A stretch of DNA of 64,000 nucleotides from Zygosaccharomyces rouxii (lineage: Eukaryota; Ascomycota; Saccharomycetes; Saccharomycetales; Saccharomycetaceae), in assembly GCF_000026365.1 (NCBI RefSeq), contig NC_012996.1, positions 1,240,001 through 1,304,000 on the forward strand, read 5' to 3'. A program made the position numbers and the translations under genes. Shown here in pieces: positions 37,152 to 48,711 of this stretch (its first letter is position 1; each line of letters opens with the position of its first letter). Under the pieces are notes generated by a model, which was given only the letters and a program-made list of their open reading frames with translations, did no database searches and was not told the DNA's origin.

Positions 37152-40100
37152 TCAGGCTAAAAAAGACACATTTTGATCTCTCAAAATATTTTTGTATTTC
37201 TTGCTACTACGTTTCTTCCTGAATAAACCTTTGAAATAATTGGGGACATATAGCTGCGCATAATAATTAATTGCTGCCCATACTATGATAAAAAATTTGA
37301 ATTTCTTAGAAATATTGGTCAATTGAAACAAGTTCCCCATGAAAGATGATGGGTTGACAAACATCAGCTTTACACTGAACAAGAGTGAAAGTACCACATC
37401 CGCGATGAATCCAATGTTCTTTGACATTGGTTCTCTGTAAGGAGGTCCCACAGAGAGCACGACGGCACATAAAATGTACTGGAAATTGGAAACGAAAAAT
37501 AAGACCGTATTATCCGAGGATTGGACTGCATCATCACTACCAACAATTGGTTTGATGTACCACTTTGTCCTCTGAACCATGAGCCAAGGAATACCTTGGA
37601 AAAAGAGACAAAGAAGAATACTGACACAAAGGGGTACTAGAATTTTGGGTGATACCAAATTGGCCGATGGTTTTTTCTTGGCAATTTTATGATAGGGTTT
37701 TGTCCAAGACATAAAGATCGCAATGGGGACAATCAACAATAAATCTATAAAGAGAAATTGAAAGTCACCCAAATTAGATCCTCGACAGTACAATATTGTA
37801 ATACTGATGAACTGAATGGCAGAATAAAGACTCATGTACTGGAAGCAGGCAAATGAAGTAACCAAAGATGCACGGCCCTCTTCGATTACGTTCAACACAC
37901 AGCTAATGTCAAAGATTTGAGAGGTAAAAGGAGCAGCAACAGAGGCTTCGGCCTCAGATAGAGATATACCGACGTCAGCAGCTTTTAAAGCACCACAATC
38001 GTTAGCACCATCCCCGCAAAATCCAACCACGTAGTCCATCTTTTGCAATCTTTCCATTAATTCGTGCTTTTCATCTGGTGACATTCTAGCATAGATGCAT
38101 GCTTTCAACAAAACGGTGTCCTTATAATTTTCTGGTATTCTGCTTTCGTTATCAAACAATATTCTAAATACATCACCAGTAACCGCCAATGTGTAATCTT
38201 CGAAAGTGCCGGCGAATTGTGGTTCATCCAAGTCTAAGGTATCCTCATAATTGTCTACATTTCTCCAAAGCAGGAAGGGCTCACCCATACGAGCATCTTC
38301 ATTGATGCACGAGATATAGACTCGAGGGGAATCAATGAGGCGCGATTCTCTACCAACAGAAATAGCGGTCAGAACATTATCACCAGTACACATGATAGTT
38401 CGAATATTGGCTTCCCTAAGTGTTTCCAGAGTACCGGCAGTTGCATCTTTCAACTTGTTTTCGAAAACAATTAATCCTAAAAACTCCAGGTTACACTCAA
38501 CTTCTTCTCTCGTAACTTTTTGAGAATACAACCAGGTCCTCTTGGGTAAAGTCTTACCTGCACACGCTATCACTCTATAACCAGCATGTGTGTATTTATG
38601 GATTAGCTCATCATAGTCCTTGGGCAGGGTATTCTTATTACAAATTTCAGAGATGACTTCAGGCGCACCTTTGGTAAATGCCCAAAAAATGTTGTCGCTG
38701 CTTGGTTTAACAATTACACTCATTCTCCTTAATTTGGACAAAAATTCAAAACTCCTTACAATACCCAAGAAATTGTGAGGATCGTTATCGGTAAACCTGT
38801 TATCAGGCGAGTTACTGTTGGGGTGAACCACTGCTGGAATAATATCGGAATTCTCCGGGAATATGTCACCTTCATGACGCTGGTCATACAATGAATGGAA
38901 TGCATGCTCTTGAAAGTCCTCCTCATAGGACCAGCCTGTGAATTGAAACATTTTAAAATCTAAGGGATCACCCAGTAGTTCATTATCAACTAACCTCAGA
39001 GAATGACACGTAAGAAGAGAGATGAAGAAGTTCTTAGCTCTCAGGTCATTGGGGCTACTACAATCGTTCAGTGAAAATTTAGGGAAAACTTCTTGGACAT
39101 TTTGCTGCAATTTCCCAAAGGTAAAAGAATTATGTGAACTTGGCTCTGAAACATGAACTCCCAATATGTCCAATCCATCTTCAGTTAACGTCCCTGTTTT
39201 GTCAAAAGCCATTACATCCAATTTACCTCCTACATTGACTTTAGTAGGTGAAATACAAAATATATTTTTACTCTTGAGTCTTCCCAACGCAAAATTAGTT
39301 CCTATGGTCAAAGTAGCAGGTAAAGCCGGTGGAACCACAACAGTAATAATATCCAATGCTCTTAAAATCATCGTTTTCTTATCGAGTCCAATCTGGATAA
39401 ATCTCATACAACTGATGGAAAACCCTAGGAGGGCTACCATGGTCATAAATCCAATATATTTGAATGAATCCCTGTAAAATTTAAAATTAGTAGGTTTAGG
39501 GAAGACCATAGATCTGATCAACGAACCCTTAGTAGTAGAGAACCCGGTACGTACCACCATGGCCAGTGCAGCAGACTGGCCCTTCGGGATACGAGTTCTA
39601 ATAATTTTCGTACCATTAAACAAGAAAGATTTAGAAAGGGACCCAGAAATCTGAGTATCCTTGAAATCATCTAGTAATTGGTACATTGTATCCTCTGTGG
39701 CGGGAATTTTGGAAACGGGCACAGATTCACCGGTTAGCATGGATTCATTTACAATGCAATCACCAGATAGTAAAATGGAATCGCAGGGGAAGATTGTTAA
39801 GGCTGGGTCTGAGACTTCATAAACGTCACCGGGTACCAATTCGGAAGAACTTATATGTGTCCAGAACTCTTCTCTTAGGACCCGCACATCACAGTTGAAA
39901 TAAGACATTTCTGCCAATCTTTCAGAGGTCTTTTTGGTTTCGACCAAAGTGTCCACGATGGAAAGTAATGATATGACAAAGATACAGGCAGCATAATAGT
40001 AATACTGATCTGCAGACCATAGCAGGATGGAAAACAGTTGAAAAATGTAAAACGGATGAAGAGCTTCATCGAACAAAACCTGCGAAGTAGTTTTGACTTT

Positions 40101-41564
40101 CAAATTGATACTATTACGACCAAACGCCAAAGTCCTATCCTCACAGGCACCGCTTGACAATCCGGAATAAACAGTTGGTAAATCGACCCAATCGGAGTCA
40201 GTCCAATTATTATTACTTCTAAACACATCCTCCAATGGTGAATAAATGAAAGTAATGTATCTGTATTCAAAAGACACCAAGATTGGAATATTAGGGTTCA
40301 AATCTCCGGCATGGTGAAAACTAAATGAAGTACCACTACGGTCACCGGTGCTTTCCTTTGTCATGGGTAAAACTGTACTCATTGGTCTGTTGTACCATTC
40401 CCTTTCTACATCAACAATATTGAAATCCCCTAATTCACTTTCGAGAACGACCCATTCAGCCTTACCCAATGGCACTTTAACACCATATAGTTTAACTCTA
40501 TAGTACGGTATCCATCTGACTAATAAATAGACCATACCCAATGAGCACATGCATAAGAGATAGTACAAGTAAAGTCTGAACTTGACAGTTCTATACCCAC
40601 CGATACCAATGACCAAGTCTTCTTCTGCCACGTAAAATCTCTGATAGTACAATTTGGCCGGTAGGTTAGAATAAAACTTCTCGTGATAGTGAGGTTGTAA
40701 GTACTCTGCATGGTAGATTGGCTTCTTATGATGACCATTGGTATGTGCGTCATCTTGACCAGACACATTATCACCATCATCATAGAAAAAATCTTCTGTA
40801 CCAGATCTCGCTAATGAACCATTGGAGGATCTATCGTTTAACATCTCGTCACCTTGATCCTCCAATTCGGATGGAATTCTATCTCTTCTGCTGTATCTGG
40901 AAGAACTTGAAGACGAGTGCGCCGATGAGTGATAAGTCGGTTGTGGATGCAATGGGCGAGTCCTCGACAAAGAACGACCTCTACCGCTATCTCTACCCAT
41001 AGAATCGTATGAGCCTCTAGTGAATATGGAAGACCTCATAGATTGACTACGTAGTGAATTTCTTCTCGAACTAAACCTTGAACCCTCTAAGACCTGCTGT
41101 TCATATGCCGGAGTAGAATCCCAATACGTATCGTAATCAGCTGCCTCTATAGTGGAAGCTGCACCTTCAGCATCTGCGATTTGATCCTCTGTGAATAGCC
41201 TGAAGTGGGGATTGCGTGAAGGACTTCTAGAATGAACTGCAGGCCCATCAACGAGTGCATCTCCTTCGCCAGACCTGCGACCTCTTCTACCTATAGTACT
41301 AGAAGCCACCGACCCCCCCAGCACACTGCTTGTTTGGAATGAATGGGGATGGTGAAATGAAACGATAGAACTAGGCACGGTCTCAAAAGCAGCACCCGCA
41401 TAAGGTTCAGTATGGTTTTGCTCAGCGTTTGATGCTGAAGTTAAAGTAGCTGCAGTGGAACCTGACTGTACAGAAGAGAACGAAAGTCTGTTCTCATGGT
41501 TCCTTGCATGTGAATTATTCCCACGACGATCATCTGAAGTACGAGATCCATTCATCTCTTGCAT
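37152..41564 (-). CDS. YPK9: Ypk9, vacuolar P5B-type ATPase (ATP13A2 family)
   Basis: A 1470-residue protein, almost the same length as S. cerevisiae Ypk9 (1472 aa). It has a long Ser/Arg-rich N-terminal tail, then the P5B core: VVPPALPATLTIGTNFALGR with the P5-specific PPALP motif in M4, FDKTGTLTEDGLD with the phosphorylated Asp at about residue 785, AFTKGAPEVI for nucleotide binding, GDNVLTAISVGRE, and GFCGDGANDCGALKAADVGI at about 1175. The family exports polyamines from late endosome/vacuole to cytosol in animals (ATP13A2), and yeast Ypk9 protects against metals and alpha-synuclein toxicity. It matches YOR291W by position. Confidence 0.96.
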   Translation of the reverse strand: MQEMNGSRTSDDRRGNNSHARNHENRLSFSSVQSGSTAATLTSASNAEQNHTEPYAGAAFETVPSSIVSFHHPHSFQTSSVLGGSVASSTIGRRGRRSGEGDALVDGPAVHSRSPSRNPHFRLFTEDQIADAEGAASTIEAADYDTYWDSTPAYEQQVLEGSRFSSRRNSLRSQSMRSSIFTRGSYDSMGRDSGRGRSLSRTRPLHPQPTYHSSAHSSSSSSRYSRRDRIPSELEDQGDEMLNDRSSNGSLARSGTEDFFYDDGDNVSGQDDAHTNGHHKKPIYHAEYLQPHYHEKFYSNLPAKLYYQRFYVAEEDLVIGIGGYRTVKFRLYLYYLLCMCSLGMVYLLVRWIPYYRVKLYGVKVPLGKAEWVVLESELGDFNIVDVEREWYNRPMSTVLPMTKESTGDRSGTSFSFHHAGDLNPNIPILVSFEYRYITFIYSPLEDVFRSNNNWTDSDWVDLPTVYSGLSSGACEDRTLAFGRNSINLKVKTTSQVLFDEALHPFYIFQLFSILLWSADQYYYYAACIFVISLLSIVDTLVETKKTSERLAEMSYFNCDVRVLREEFWTHISSSELVPGDVYEVSDPALTIFPCDSILLSGDCIVNESMLTGESVPVSKIPATEDTMYQLLDDFKDTQISGSLSKSFLFNGTKIIRTRIPKGQSAALAMVVRTGFSTTKGSLIRSMVFPKPTNFKFYRDSFKYIGFMTMVALLGFSISCMRFIQIGLDKKTMILRALDIITVVVPPALPATLTIGTNFALGRLKSKNIFCISPTKVNVGGKLDVMAFDKTGTLTEDGLDILGVHVSEPSSHNSFTFGKLQQNVQEVFPKFSLNDCSSPNDLRAKNFFISLLTCHSLRLVDNELLGDPLDFKMFQFTGWSYEEDFQEHAFHSLYDQRHEGDIFPENSDIIPAVVHPNSNSPDNRFTDNDPHNFLGIVRSFEFLSKLRRMSVIVKPSSDNIFWAFTKGAPEVISEICNKNTLPKDYDELIHKYTHAGYRVIACAGKTLPKRTWLYSQKVTREEVECNLEFLGLIVFENKLKDATAGTLETLREANIRTIMCTGDNVLTAISVGRESRLIDSPRVYISCINEDARMGEPFLLWRNVDNYEDTLDLDEPQFAGTFEDYTLAVTGDVFRILFDNESRIPENYKDTVLLKACIYARMSPDEKHELMERLQKMDYVVGFCGDGANDCGALKAADVGISLSEAEASVAAPFTSQIFDISCVLNVIEEGRASLVTSFACFQYMSLYSAIQFISITILYCRGSNLGDFQFLFIDLLLIVPIAIFMSWTKPYHKIAKKKPSANLVSPKILVPLCVSILLCLFFQGIPWLMVQRTKWYIKPIVGSDDAVQSSDNTVLFFVSNFQYILCAVVLSVGPPYREPMSKNIGFIADVVLSLLFSVKLMFVNPSSFMGNLFQLTNISKKFKFFIIVWAAINYYAQLYVPNYFKGLFRKKRSSKKYKNILRDQNVSFLA

Positions 41565-41853
41565 TCAGGCTATCAGATATCCATGCACTACTTTTGATAT
41601 TTACTGTAAAGTTCGAGTTTATTTACTTCTAATCCTAGGGGAACTTAGCTTCCCGGTAATCGCTCTTTTGCTTTTTTGATATATACAGCACATTTATGCA
41701 CCAAGGAAAGATCAAGAGAAGGATATTAATCAACCGATACAAGGTTTCAATTGATATGGAAAATTAGGAAATGATATGAGGATGGATTAAGTGCCAATCT
41801 ACCCAGTCTTGGCGTATCGATCGGCGTTGAAAAGAAAGGTCAAAAGATGAAAA

Positions 41854-42024
41854 ATGAATGAATCCAGAAAATTCGTAGTAGTCAATGCAGAAGAGCTGAC
41901 ACCATTCAAGACGATTAAAACACCAAGCTTACAGACGGTAACGCCTCTCAGCTTAGCTTCCAATATTAGGCAGTTCTTATTCAATGCGATGAGCTTGTTG
42001 AAAAAAAATCTCCGTAAATCATGA
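41854..42024 (+). CDS. Possible small protein of 56 residues, too short for routine ORF calling
   Basis: Translating the plus strand by hand gives ATG to TGA with a natural-looking, non-repetitive protein: MNESRKFVVVNAEELTPFKT at the start, a Thr/Leu-rich middle, and a helical basic end (FLFNAMSLLKKNLRKS). It uses common yeast codons. It lies just upstream of the RRP5 promoter elements, on the same strand. I do not recognise a homologue, and a chance frame of this length is possible. Confidence 0.35.
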   Translation: MNESRKFVVVNAEELTPFKTIKTPSLQTVTPLSLASNIRQFLFNAMSLLKKNLRKS

Positions 42025-42038
42025 TTTTTCACTTGAGT

Positions 42039-42077
42039 AGAAAATTTTATAAAGACGATGAGATGAGATGAGATGAG
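42039..42077 (+). promoter_or_regulatory. RRPE and tandem PAC elements (four GATGA units) in the RRP5 promoter
   Basis: AGAAAATTTTAT (42039-42050) is an RRPE match. ACGATGAGATGAGATGAGATGAG follows, with four GATGA units at 42057-42076, about 92 bases before the RRP5 ATG. The same arrangement occurs before RRS1. Confidence 0.8.
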
Positions 42078-42168
42078 CTTAAGATGGCGTACTAGTTAAT
42101 ATAAATATACAAGAGAAACAGGTTGCTAGGAGGCTTTCGTAAGTATTTATTCGAGGTTCACTGGAGTC

Positions 42169-45100
42169 ATGCCTGATAAGAGAAGAAGAGATGAGAGTCC
42201 TCTTGTGAGACAGGACTCGACAAAGCAGCCTACGAGCTCGGTTCTTAAGAATACTGCAGAGGTTTCTTTCCCCAGAGGTGGTGGATCTGCACTAACTCCA
42301 TTGGAGTTGAAGAAGGTGGCAAACGAAGCCGCTAGCGAAGTTCTGTTCGGTGATAACGGTGGTGATTCAGAGGAAGTGAGTAGCAGACCCGCCAAAAAGA
42401 AGAAGACGACTACGAAACCTCAAGCGACTAGCGCTGAAGGAACCAATGCTGTTGCTGCTGCTGCTGCCGATGATGAAACTTTCAACGTAGTAGAACATAT
42501 GAGTTTCAAGACTTTAAAGCCTAATTCATACCTTTTGGGTCAAGTATCTTCGATTAATAAGAATGATCTAACAGTTTCGTTCACAGATGGTATTTCAGGA
42601 TTCGTTACAATGACCCACATTTCAGAACAATTTACATCCATCTTGGAACAGTTAGATGATAAAATGGATGCTAGTGATCATGAAGAAGATAGTGATCACG
42701 ATCATTCAGACGACGAAGATGAAGCAGAAGCTCGAAAATCAAAGGAACTACCAGATTTGAACCAATACTTTCAATTGGGACAATGGTTAAGATGTCGCGT
42801 TACTATAAATTCCGCCATGGATTCTGGAAGGAAGAAGAAAGACAAGAAAAGAATAGAATTGTCATTGGAACCTTCTGAAGTCAACAGTTTTAGTGAAGAA
42901 GATTTGGATAAATATTCTGCGGTCCAATGTTCAGTTAAAAGTATGGAAGACCATGGTGCTATTTTAGATTTAGGTATCGAGGGCCTAACTGGATTCGTCT
43001 CTAAGAAGGATATACCGCAAGGTTGGCAGTGTTTACCAGGATCTGTGTTCTTAGCAAATGTTGTCAAGAAATCAAGTAGAACTGTTAATGTTAATTTTGA
43101 TTTTAGATCTAAGAGTAACAAGATAACACAGATTTCTTCGATAGATGTGGTAGTTCCAGGTCAAGTGGTCGATTTCATGTGCCAAAAGATCACAGAACAA
43201 GGTGTTCTTGGTAAGGTCTTTGGTATGTTACCAGGATTTTTGGGAATAAATCAATCACGTATTTTCAAGCAAGAGGCTCTAAGGCACACTTTTGCCATTG
43301 GTTCCAATATCAAGTGTCGTATCATTGCTCAATTGCCATCTAAATCAGATGAAAAGACTCTAATTTTATCGATTCTACCTAACATCTTGTCTTTAGAATC
43401 TAAATGGTCTAAAGATGAAGCTCTAGATGCGTTCCCAGTCGGTCACATTTGTCAAAATTGTGAAGTTTTAGGTCGCGATTCTGAATATATTTATTTGGCA
43501 TTAGACGATGAGAGGTTCGGTCAAGTGCACTTATCCAAGGCAGGTGAACTAGTGGAATCCTCAAAAAATAGATCCGACGCTAGAGTGCTCGGCTACAATG
43601 GTGTCGATAAACTGTATCAATTAGGTACCGATCCAAAACTTTTAGAACTAAGATATCTGAGGGCAGAAGACATACCGGCAGGTGAATTAGTTACTGGTTG
43701 TGAAATTGTTACTGTCTCGTCCAAGGGTATAGAGTTGAGACTATTTGGCAGTCAATTTAAGGCATTTGTACCACTTCTCCATATCTCTGATATTAGACTG
43801 GTGTATCCTGAAAGAAAGTTCAAAATTGGCTCAAAAGTCAAGTGTAGAGTTTTGAGTGTCGATGCCAGAGGCCGCATTTTTGCGACTTTAAAGAAATCTC
43901 TAGTTGGTCTTGATGAAGAAAATACAAAAGTTATCAGCTCCTATGATTCAGCTAATGCATTGAAAAGTGCTAATGAAGTTACTATAGCTACAGTGCAACA
44001 ATTCCATACTAAAGGTTGTTTCTTAACCTTCTTTGGTAAGTTAAAGGGATTTTTACCTAATGCTGAAATATCAGAAGTTTTCGTAAGAAGACCTCAAGAT
44101 CATCTAAGATTAGGCCAAACAGTATCAGTCAAATTAATCGAAGTAGATGAAGAAAGATCCAGGATCATCGCAACTTGTAAAATTTCCAACGATCTTGCTG
44201 CACAACAGAAGGAATCCATTGAAGAAATGATTCCTGGTAGAACTTTGGTTGATGTTACTGTTGCAGAGAAGACTAAAGATTCTTTGGTGGTCGAACTGAA
44301 AGACCTAAGTTTACGTGGTGTGATATACGTTGGTCATCTTTCAGATGCTAGAATCGAACAAAACAGAGCCTCTTTGAAAAAAATCAAGATTGGTTCTGAA
44401 CTGAAGGGTTTGGTTATCGATAAGGATGTTAGGACCCATGTCTTCAATATGTCATTGAAGGAATCTCTCATCAAGGACGCTAAGGAAGATTTATTACCTA
44501 TCAACTATCAAGATGTTAAATCCAAGGTACCCACGACCCCAATGCATGGTTACATCAAATCAATCTCTGAGAAGGGTCTCTTTGTGGCATTTAATGGTAA
44601 GTTTGTGGGTTTGGTACTCCCAAGTTATGCAGTGGAAAGCAGAGATGTTGACATTAGCAAAACATTTTATGTGAATCAATCTGTGACAGCATACTTGTTA
44701 AGAACAGATGACGAACATGAAAGATTTTTGTTGTCATTGAAAGAACCAAAGAATGCTTCGAATGGCAAGAAATCCGATGCTGAGATCGTTAATCCTGTAG
44801 ATGAAAATATCAAAACTTCAGAAGATTTTACCTTGGGTAGGATTGTCAAAGGTAAGGTTAAAGCTGTTAAGAAGAACCAACTCAATATTATTTTAGCTGA
44901 TAACATATTTGGTAGAGTCGACGTGGCAGAAGTTTTCGATCACATCGAGGATATCAATGATCCAAAACAACCCTTGGCCAATTTCAAAAAGGGTGATGTT
45001 ATCGATGTACGTATTATCGGTAACCACGATGTCAAGAGTCACAAGTTCTTGCCGATCACACACCAAGTCGGAAAAGGCACTGTTCTCGAGTTGACTGTAA

Positions 45101-47322
45101 AGCCTTCTAAGTTGAAAGGTAACGAATTCAAAGCTAAAGACATTGAAGACGTTAAAGTCGATGAAGAAGTTCTTGGATTCATAAACAACCATCTCAACAA
45201 CAGCTTGTGGTTAACCGTGTCTCCACGCCTCAAAGCCAAAGTATCTGCTCTGGACCTTGTGGATGATGGTGCCGAATTATCTGATAATCTTGAAGACAGT
45301 TTCCCACTTGGAACAGCTTTCAAAATTAGAGTAACCGGCATCGATAAAGAACATGCAACCATTACAGCTACAGGTAGATCCCATTCCATTAACAATATCA
45401 AGGACGCTCAACCAGGTACAAAGGTCCCAGCCCGTATTCTGAAGGTGAACGAGAAGTATGTCTTGTTGGACTTAGGTAGTGGTGTTAAGGGTATTTCCTT
45501 TGCTACTGACGCTTTGGATGATTTCTCTATTCCATTGCCAGAGGCCTTCAAGGACAAGCAGAATCAAATCGTGTCAGCCACTGTTCTTTTGGTAGATGAA
45601 GAGAATTCAAGAATCAAGCTCTCTTTACGCTCTCCAGCTGCCAAGACCCATGCCATTAGCTCTCATGAAGATCTAAAGAAAGGTGCTATTGTTCAAGCCT
45701 TGGTTAAAGGTACGACTGATAAAGGTGTTTTTGTTTATTTGAGTTCAAATCTGGAGGCATTTGTTCCAGTTAGTAAGCTTTCGGACTCTTACATCAAGGA
45801 ATGGAAGAAATTTTACCAACCAATGCAACATGTCGTCGGTAAGGTTGTGAATTGTGATGACGACTCCCGTATCTTGTTGACTTTGAGGGAATCCGAAGTC
45901 AATGGTGATTTGAAGATTTTGAAAGGTTATGATGATATCAAAGTCGGCGATATCTTCAATGGGCATGTTAAAAATGTCACTGACTTTGGTGTGTTTGTTA
46001 AGTTAGATGATACTGTCAACCTCACTGGTCTTGCTCATCGTACTGAAATTGCTGATGAAGCTCCTCAGGATTTAAACTCTCTGTTTGGTGTTGGTGATAG
46101 GGTTAAGGCTTACATTACCAAGGTCAATGCAGAAAAGAGAAAGATCTCTTTAAGTTTGAAGGCATCTCGTTTCTCTAAAGAAGAAGATGTGAACAATGCA
46201 GTTAGTGAGGCAAATGAAGCTTCTGAAAGTGAAGACGAAGTCATGGAAGGTGTTGACTATAACCACAGTGAATCGGAGGCTGAGCCTGAAGAAGAAGATG
46301 AAGAACCTAAAAAGCCAAAGGTCTCCTCCGATGGATTAAGTTTAAGTGCCGATTTCGACTGGACAGCCAGTATTTTAGATCAAACACAACCAGACGAAGA
46401 ATCAGAAGACGAAGATGAAGATTTCACGAAGTCTAACAAATCCAAACGCCAAAGGAACAAGAATAAGATCGTTGAAGACAAAACTATCGAAATCAATACT
46501 AGAGCACCAGAATCTGTTGGTGATTTCGAGCGTTTAATTCTTGGTGATCCAAACTCTTCAGTTGTTTGGATGAACTATATGGCATTTCAATTGCAGTTGA
46601 GTGAAGTGGATAAAGCAAGAGAAATTGCGGAACGTGCATTGAAGACAATCAATTTTAGGGAAGAACTCGAAAAATTAAATATCTGGGTTGCTCTTCTCAA
46701 CTTGGAAAACACATTTGGTACCGATGAGACTTTGAATGATATTTTTAAGAGAGCTTGTCAATACATGGATTCCTTCACTATTCACAACAAGCTATTAAGC
46801 ATTTATCAAATGAGTGAGAAATTTGATGAAGCCGCTGATTTATTCAAGGCTACTGCTAAGAAATTCGGCTCTGAAAAGGTATCCATTTGGGTATCTTGGG
46901 GAGAATTCCTAATTTCTCAAAACCAACCTGAAGAGGCTCGTGCAATTTTGACGAGAGCTTTGCAAATCTTGGCTAAGCGTAACCACATTGATGTTGTGAG
47001 AAAATTCGCACAACTAGAATTTAATAAGGGTGAGCCAGAAAGAGGTCGTTCATTATTTGAAGGTTTGATTGCTGATGTTCCTAAGAGAATTGATTTGTGG
47101 AACGTGTATTTGGATCAAGAAATGAAGACAGGTGATAAGAAGAAAGTCGAGGATTTATTTGAACGTATTGTTGTCAAAAAACTCACAAGAAAACAAGCTA
47201 AATTCTTCTTTAATAAGTGGTTACAATTTGAGGAAACGCAGAACGATAGTAAAGCTGAAGAGTACGTTAAGGCTAAGGCTATCGAATATGCTGAAAATCA
47301 TCCAAAGGCTAACGAAGATTAG
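42169..47322 (+). CDS. RRP5: Rrp5, S1-repeat and TPR/HAT protein for 18S and 5.8S pre-rRNA processing
   Basis: A 1717-residue protein (S. cerevisiae Rrp5 is 1729 aa). A basic N-terminus is followed by about a dozen S1 RNA-binding repeats (from about residue 110 to 1340), visible as recurring phrases such as [47 protein letters not shown] and [11 protein letters not shown]. An acidic linker (about 1345-1440) leads to a C-terminal HAT/TPR region (about 1460-1700, [20 protein letters not shown]). Rrp5 is needed for both small- and large-subunit rRNA cleavage in the nucleolus. The RRP5-MTF1-TAF7 order matches YMR229C-YMR227C. Confidence 0.96.
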   Translation: MPDKRRRDESPLVRQDSTKQPTSSVLKNTAEVSFPRGGGSALTPLELKKVANEAASEVLFGDNGGDSEEVSSRPAKKKKTTTKPQATSAEGTNAVAAAAADDETFNVVEHMSFKTLKPNSYLLGQVSSINKNDLTVSFTDGISGFVTMTHISEQFTSILEQLDDKMDASDHEEDSDHDHSDDEDEAEARKSKELPDLNQYFQLGQWLRCRVTINSAMDSGRKKKDKKRIELSLEPSEVNSFSEEDLDKYSAVQCSVKSMEDHGAILDLGIEGLTGFVSKKDIPQGWQCLPGSVFLANVVKKSSRTVNVNFDFRSKSNKITQISSIDVVVPGQVVDFMCQKITEQGVLGKVFGMLPGFLGINQSRIFKQEALRHTFAIGSNIKCRIIAQLPSKSDEKTLILSILPNILSLESKWSKDEALDAFPVGHICQNCEVLGRDSEYIYLALDDERFGQVHLSKAGELVESSKNRSDARVLGYNGVDKLYQLGTDPKLLELRYLRAEDIPAGELVTGCEIVTVSSKGIELRLFGSQFKAFVPLLHISDIRLVYPERKFKIGSKVKCRVLSVDARGRIFATLKKSLVGLDEENTKVISSYDSANALKSANEVTIATVQQFHTKGCFLTFFGKLKGFLPNAEISEVFVRRPQDHLRLGQTVSVKLIEVDEERSRIIATCKISNDLAAQQKESIEEMIPGRTLVDVTVAEKTKDSLVVELKDLSLRGVIYVGHLSDARIEQNRASLKKIKIGSELKGLVIDKDVRTHVFNMSLKESLIKDAKEDLLPINYQDVKSKVPTTPMHGYIKSISEKGLFVAFNGKFVGLVLPSYAVESRDVDISKTFYVNQSVTAYLLRTDDEHERFLLSLKEPKNASNGKKSDAEIVNPVDENIKTSEDFTLGRIVKGKVKAVKKNQLNIILADNIFGRVDVAEVFDHIEDINDPKQPLANFKKGDVIDVRIIGNHDVKSHKFLPITHQVGKGTVLELTVKPSKLKGNEFKAKDIEDVKVDEEVLGFINNHLNNSLWLTVSPRLKAKVSALDLVDDGAELSDNLEDSFPLGTAFKIRVTGIDKEHATITATGRSHSINNIKDAQPGTKVPARILKVNEKYVLLDLGSGVKGISFATDALDDFSIPLPEAFKDKQNQIVSATVLLVDEENSRIKLSLRSPAAKTHAISSHEDLKKGAIVQALVKGTTDKGVFVYLSSNLEAFVPVSKLSDSYIKEWKKFYQPMQHVVGKVVNCDDDSRILLTLRESEVNGDLKILKGYDDIKVGDIFNGHVKNVTDFGVFVKLDDTVNLTGLAHRTEIADEAPQDLNSLFGVGDRVKAYITKVNAEKRKISLSLKASRFSKEEDVNNAVSEANEASESEDEVMEGVDYNHSESEAEPEEEDEEPKKPKVSSDGLSLSADFDWTASILDQTQPDEESEDEDEDFTKSNKSKRQRNKNKIVEDKTIEINTRAPESVGDFERLILGDPNSSVVWMNYMAFQLQLSEVDKAREIAERALKTINFREELEKLNIWVALLNLENTFGTDETLNDIFKRACQYMDSFTIHNKLLSIYQMSEKFDEAADLFKATAKKFGSEKVSIWVSWGEFLISQNQPEEARAILTRALQILAKRNHIDVVRKFAQLEFNKGEPERGRSLFEGLIADVPKRIDLWNVYLDQEMKTGDKKKVEDLFERIVVKKLTRKQAKFFFNKWLQFEETQNDSKAEEYVKAKAIEYAENHPKANED

Positions 47323-47473
47323 TCTGGGCCCTATTCTTTTTGTGTAAAATAGTTTTTCGTAGAATAGAAGCATGTCATTAGGATTTAAAGTAGTATATAT
47401 TATTTCACTTTATACATGAACGGTGTTTTATCCGGTAATATGGGTATCGCTACATATGGGTGTGTGTTTGTCT

Positions 47474-48499
47474 TCACATCACACCTTCTTCCTGATAGAT
47501 ATCGATGAAGTCCATATAGACATCTGGTTTGAAAGGCCATAGATTGAATAGATTGGCCAAATATTTAAAATCATCGTTGGTCAAATCTACGGGATATTTG
47601 TCTAGGAACGTCGGATCCTCAACCTTTTGACTAAAGTAATCCTTTGCGCCATGTCCCAATGATTCTACAGCATCTCTAAGTCGAGTCTTTCTCAAAATGA
47701 GTAGATGCTTTGTGACATAGTCCCAATTATCTAGGTCGGTAGTATGCTTTTTTGGATTCACTTCTAATAAAGCAATTCCCTTGCCGCGCTGTGGATATGT
47801 ATCTTCATTTTGGAAAATTAAAGGATCACTTGATTTCCAAAGTGCATCATCGAACTGTTCTCTCTCACTGCCATCAGAGATAGCTACTAGATTAGTATCA
47901 GTAAATGCTTCCCTAACTACAGAACATTTAGATCTCAGATGCATTCCGGGAGCCGCCAAAAGTTTTGCTGCTGAAGAAATAGGAACCCACAACAACATCT
48001 TGACTAGTCCAAATCTTTGTAACCAATTAGTATTTCCTATGCAGTTAAACCACTGCATTAGTAAACCTTCGTGTGCGGAATTGGTCAAATTGGCAATTAT
48101 CAGAAATTTATCATTAAGAGATTCGTGCGGTTGCTTCTCAGGAACAAATGCCTTCTCAGAATCGATCAAGTCAGTATAAGAAGTCCATTCGTAGGGATCC
48201 TTGGCAAATATTTGAATGGGCGAACGTTCGTATTGTATCTTTAATGTCTTTAGGAAATCCGGTCTAGCTTCCATAACACCATACTGTTTGGGCTTATAAC
48301 GATTGTAAAAGACTGCGGAATGTTGTCCAGGACCAGGATATAGGTCTAACACTTTCATTTCCCCTGGGGTTTTGAAAATTTTCTCAATTTTCAGTTTATC
48401 CAATATTTTATCGTGAATCTTCTCATTAAGTAGGAATTTAGACCCATAAAAGTGTTTGATTTTACTTAATTGTGTGTAACTTCCTACAGGCAATGACAT
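47474..48499 (-). CDS. MTF1: Mtf1, mitochondrial RNA polymerase specificity factor
   Basis: 341 residues, the same length as S. cerevisiae Mtf1. The rRNA adenine dimethyltransferase-like fold is visible: YGSKFLLNEKIHDKILDKLK, a degenerate SAM-binding region VLDLYPGPGQHSAVFYNR (about 49-66), YGVMEARPDFLKTLK, and LLMQWFNCIGNTNWLQRFGL. Mtf1 pairs with Rpo41 to open mitochondrial promoters and is not an active methyltransferase. It is convergent with RRP5 (151 bases between stops) and divergent from TAF7. Confidence 0.95.
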   Translation of the reverse strand: MSLPVGSYTQLSKIKHFYGSKFLLNEKIHDKILDKLKIEKIFKTPGEMKVLDLYPGPGQHSAVFYNRYKPKQYGVMEARPDFLKTLKIQYERSPIQIFAKDPYEWTSYTDLIDSEKAFVPEKQPHESLNDKFLIIANLTNSAHEGLLMQWFNCIGNTNWLQRFGLVKMLLWVPISSAAKLLAAPGMHLRSKCSVVREAFTDTNLVAISDGSEREQFDDALWKSSDPLIFQNEDTYPQRGKGIALLEVNPKKHTTDLDNWDYVTKHLLILRKTRLRDAVESLGHGAKDYFSQKVEDPTFLDKYPVDLTNDDFKYLANLFNLWPFKPDVYMDFIDIYQEEGVM

Positions 48500-48711
48500 G
48501 ACGATCGATGAAGATTCAATGGTGCCTTAACTCTACGATCTTTACTGATATTTTACTAGCTTATCGCTTAATTTTTCATATAGCTTCTTTTTTTCCCATT
48601 TCATCAACATGAAAATAATATCAAGTAACAAAGATTAACATTGATAGCCAAGTTAAAGTATTGAAAAGGTCAAGGAATCAATCTTATAAGCTTTCAATTG
48701 TATGAATCAAC

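Larger units (their letters stand above)
41565..42168. other. Divergent gap between YPK9 and RRP5
   Basis: 604 bases holding both promoters, a possible 56-residue small gene, and an RRPE plus tandem PAC array near the RRP5 start. The minus-strand frame at 41799-42032 is the antisense of the small gene and is not supported. Confidence 0.5.
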
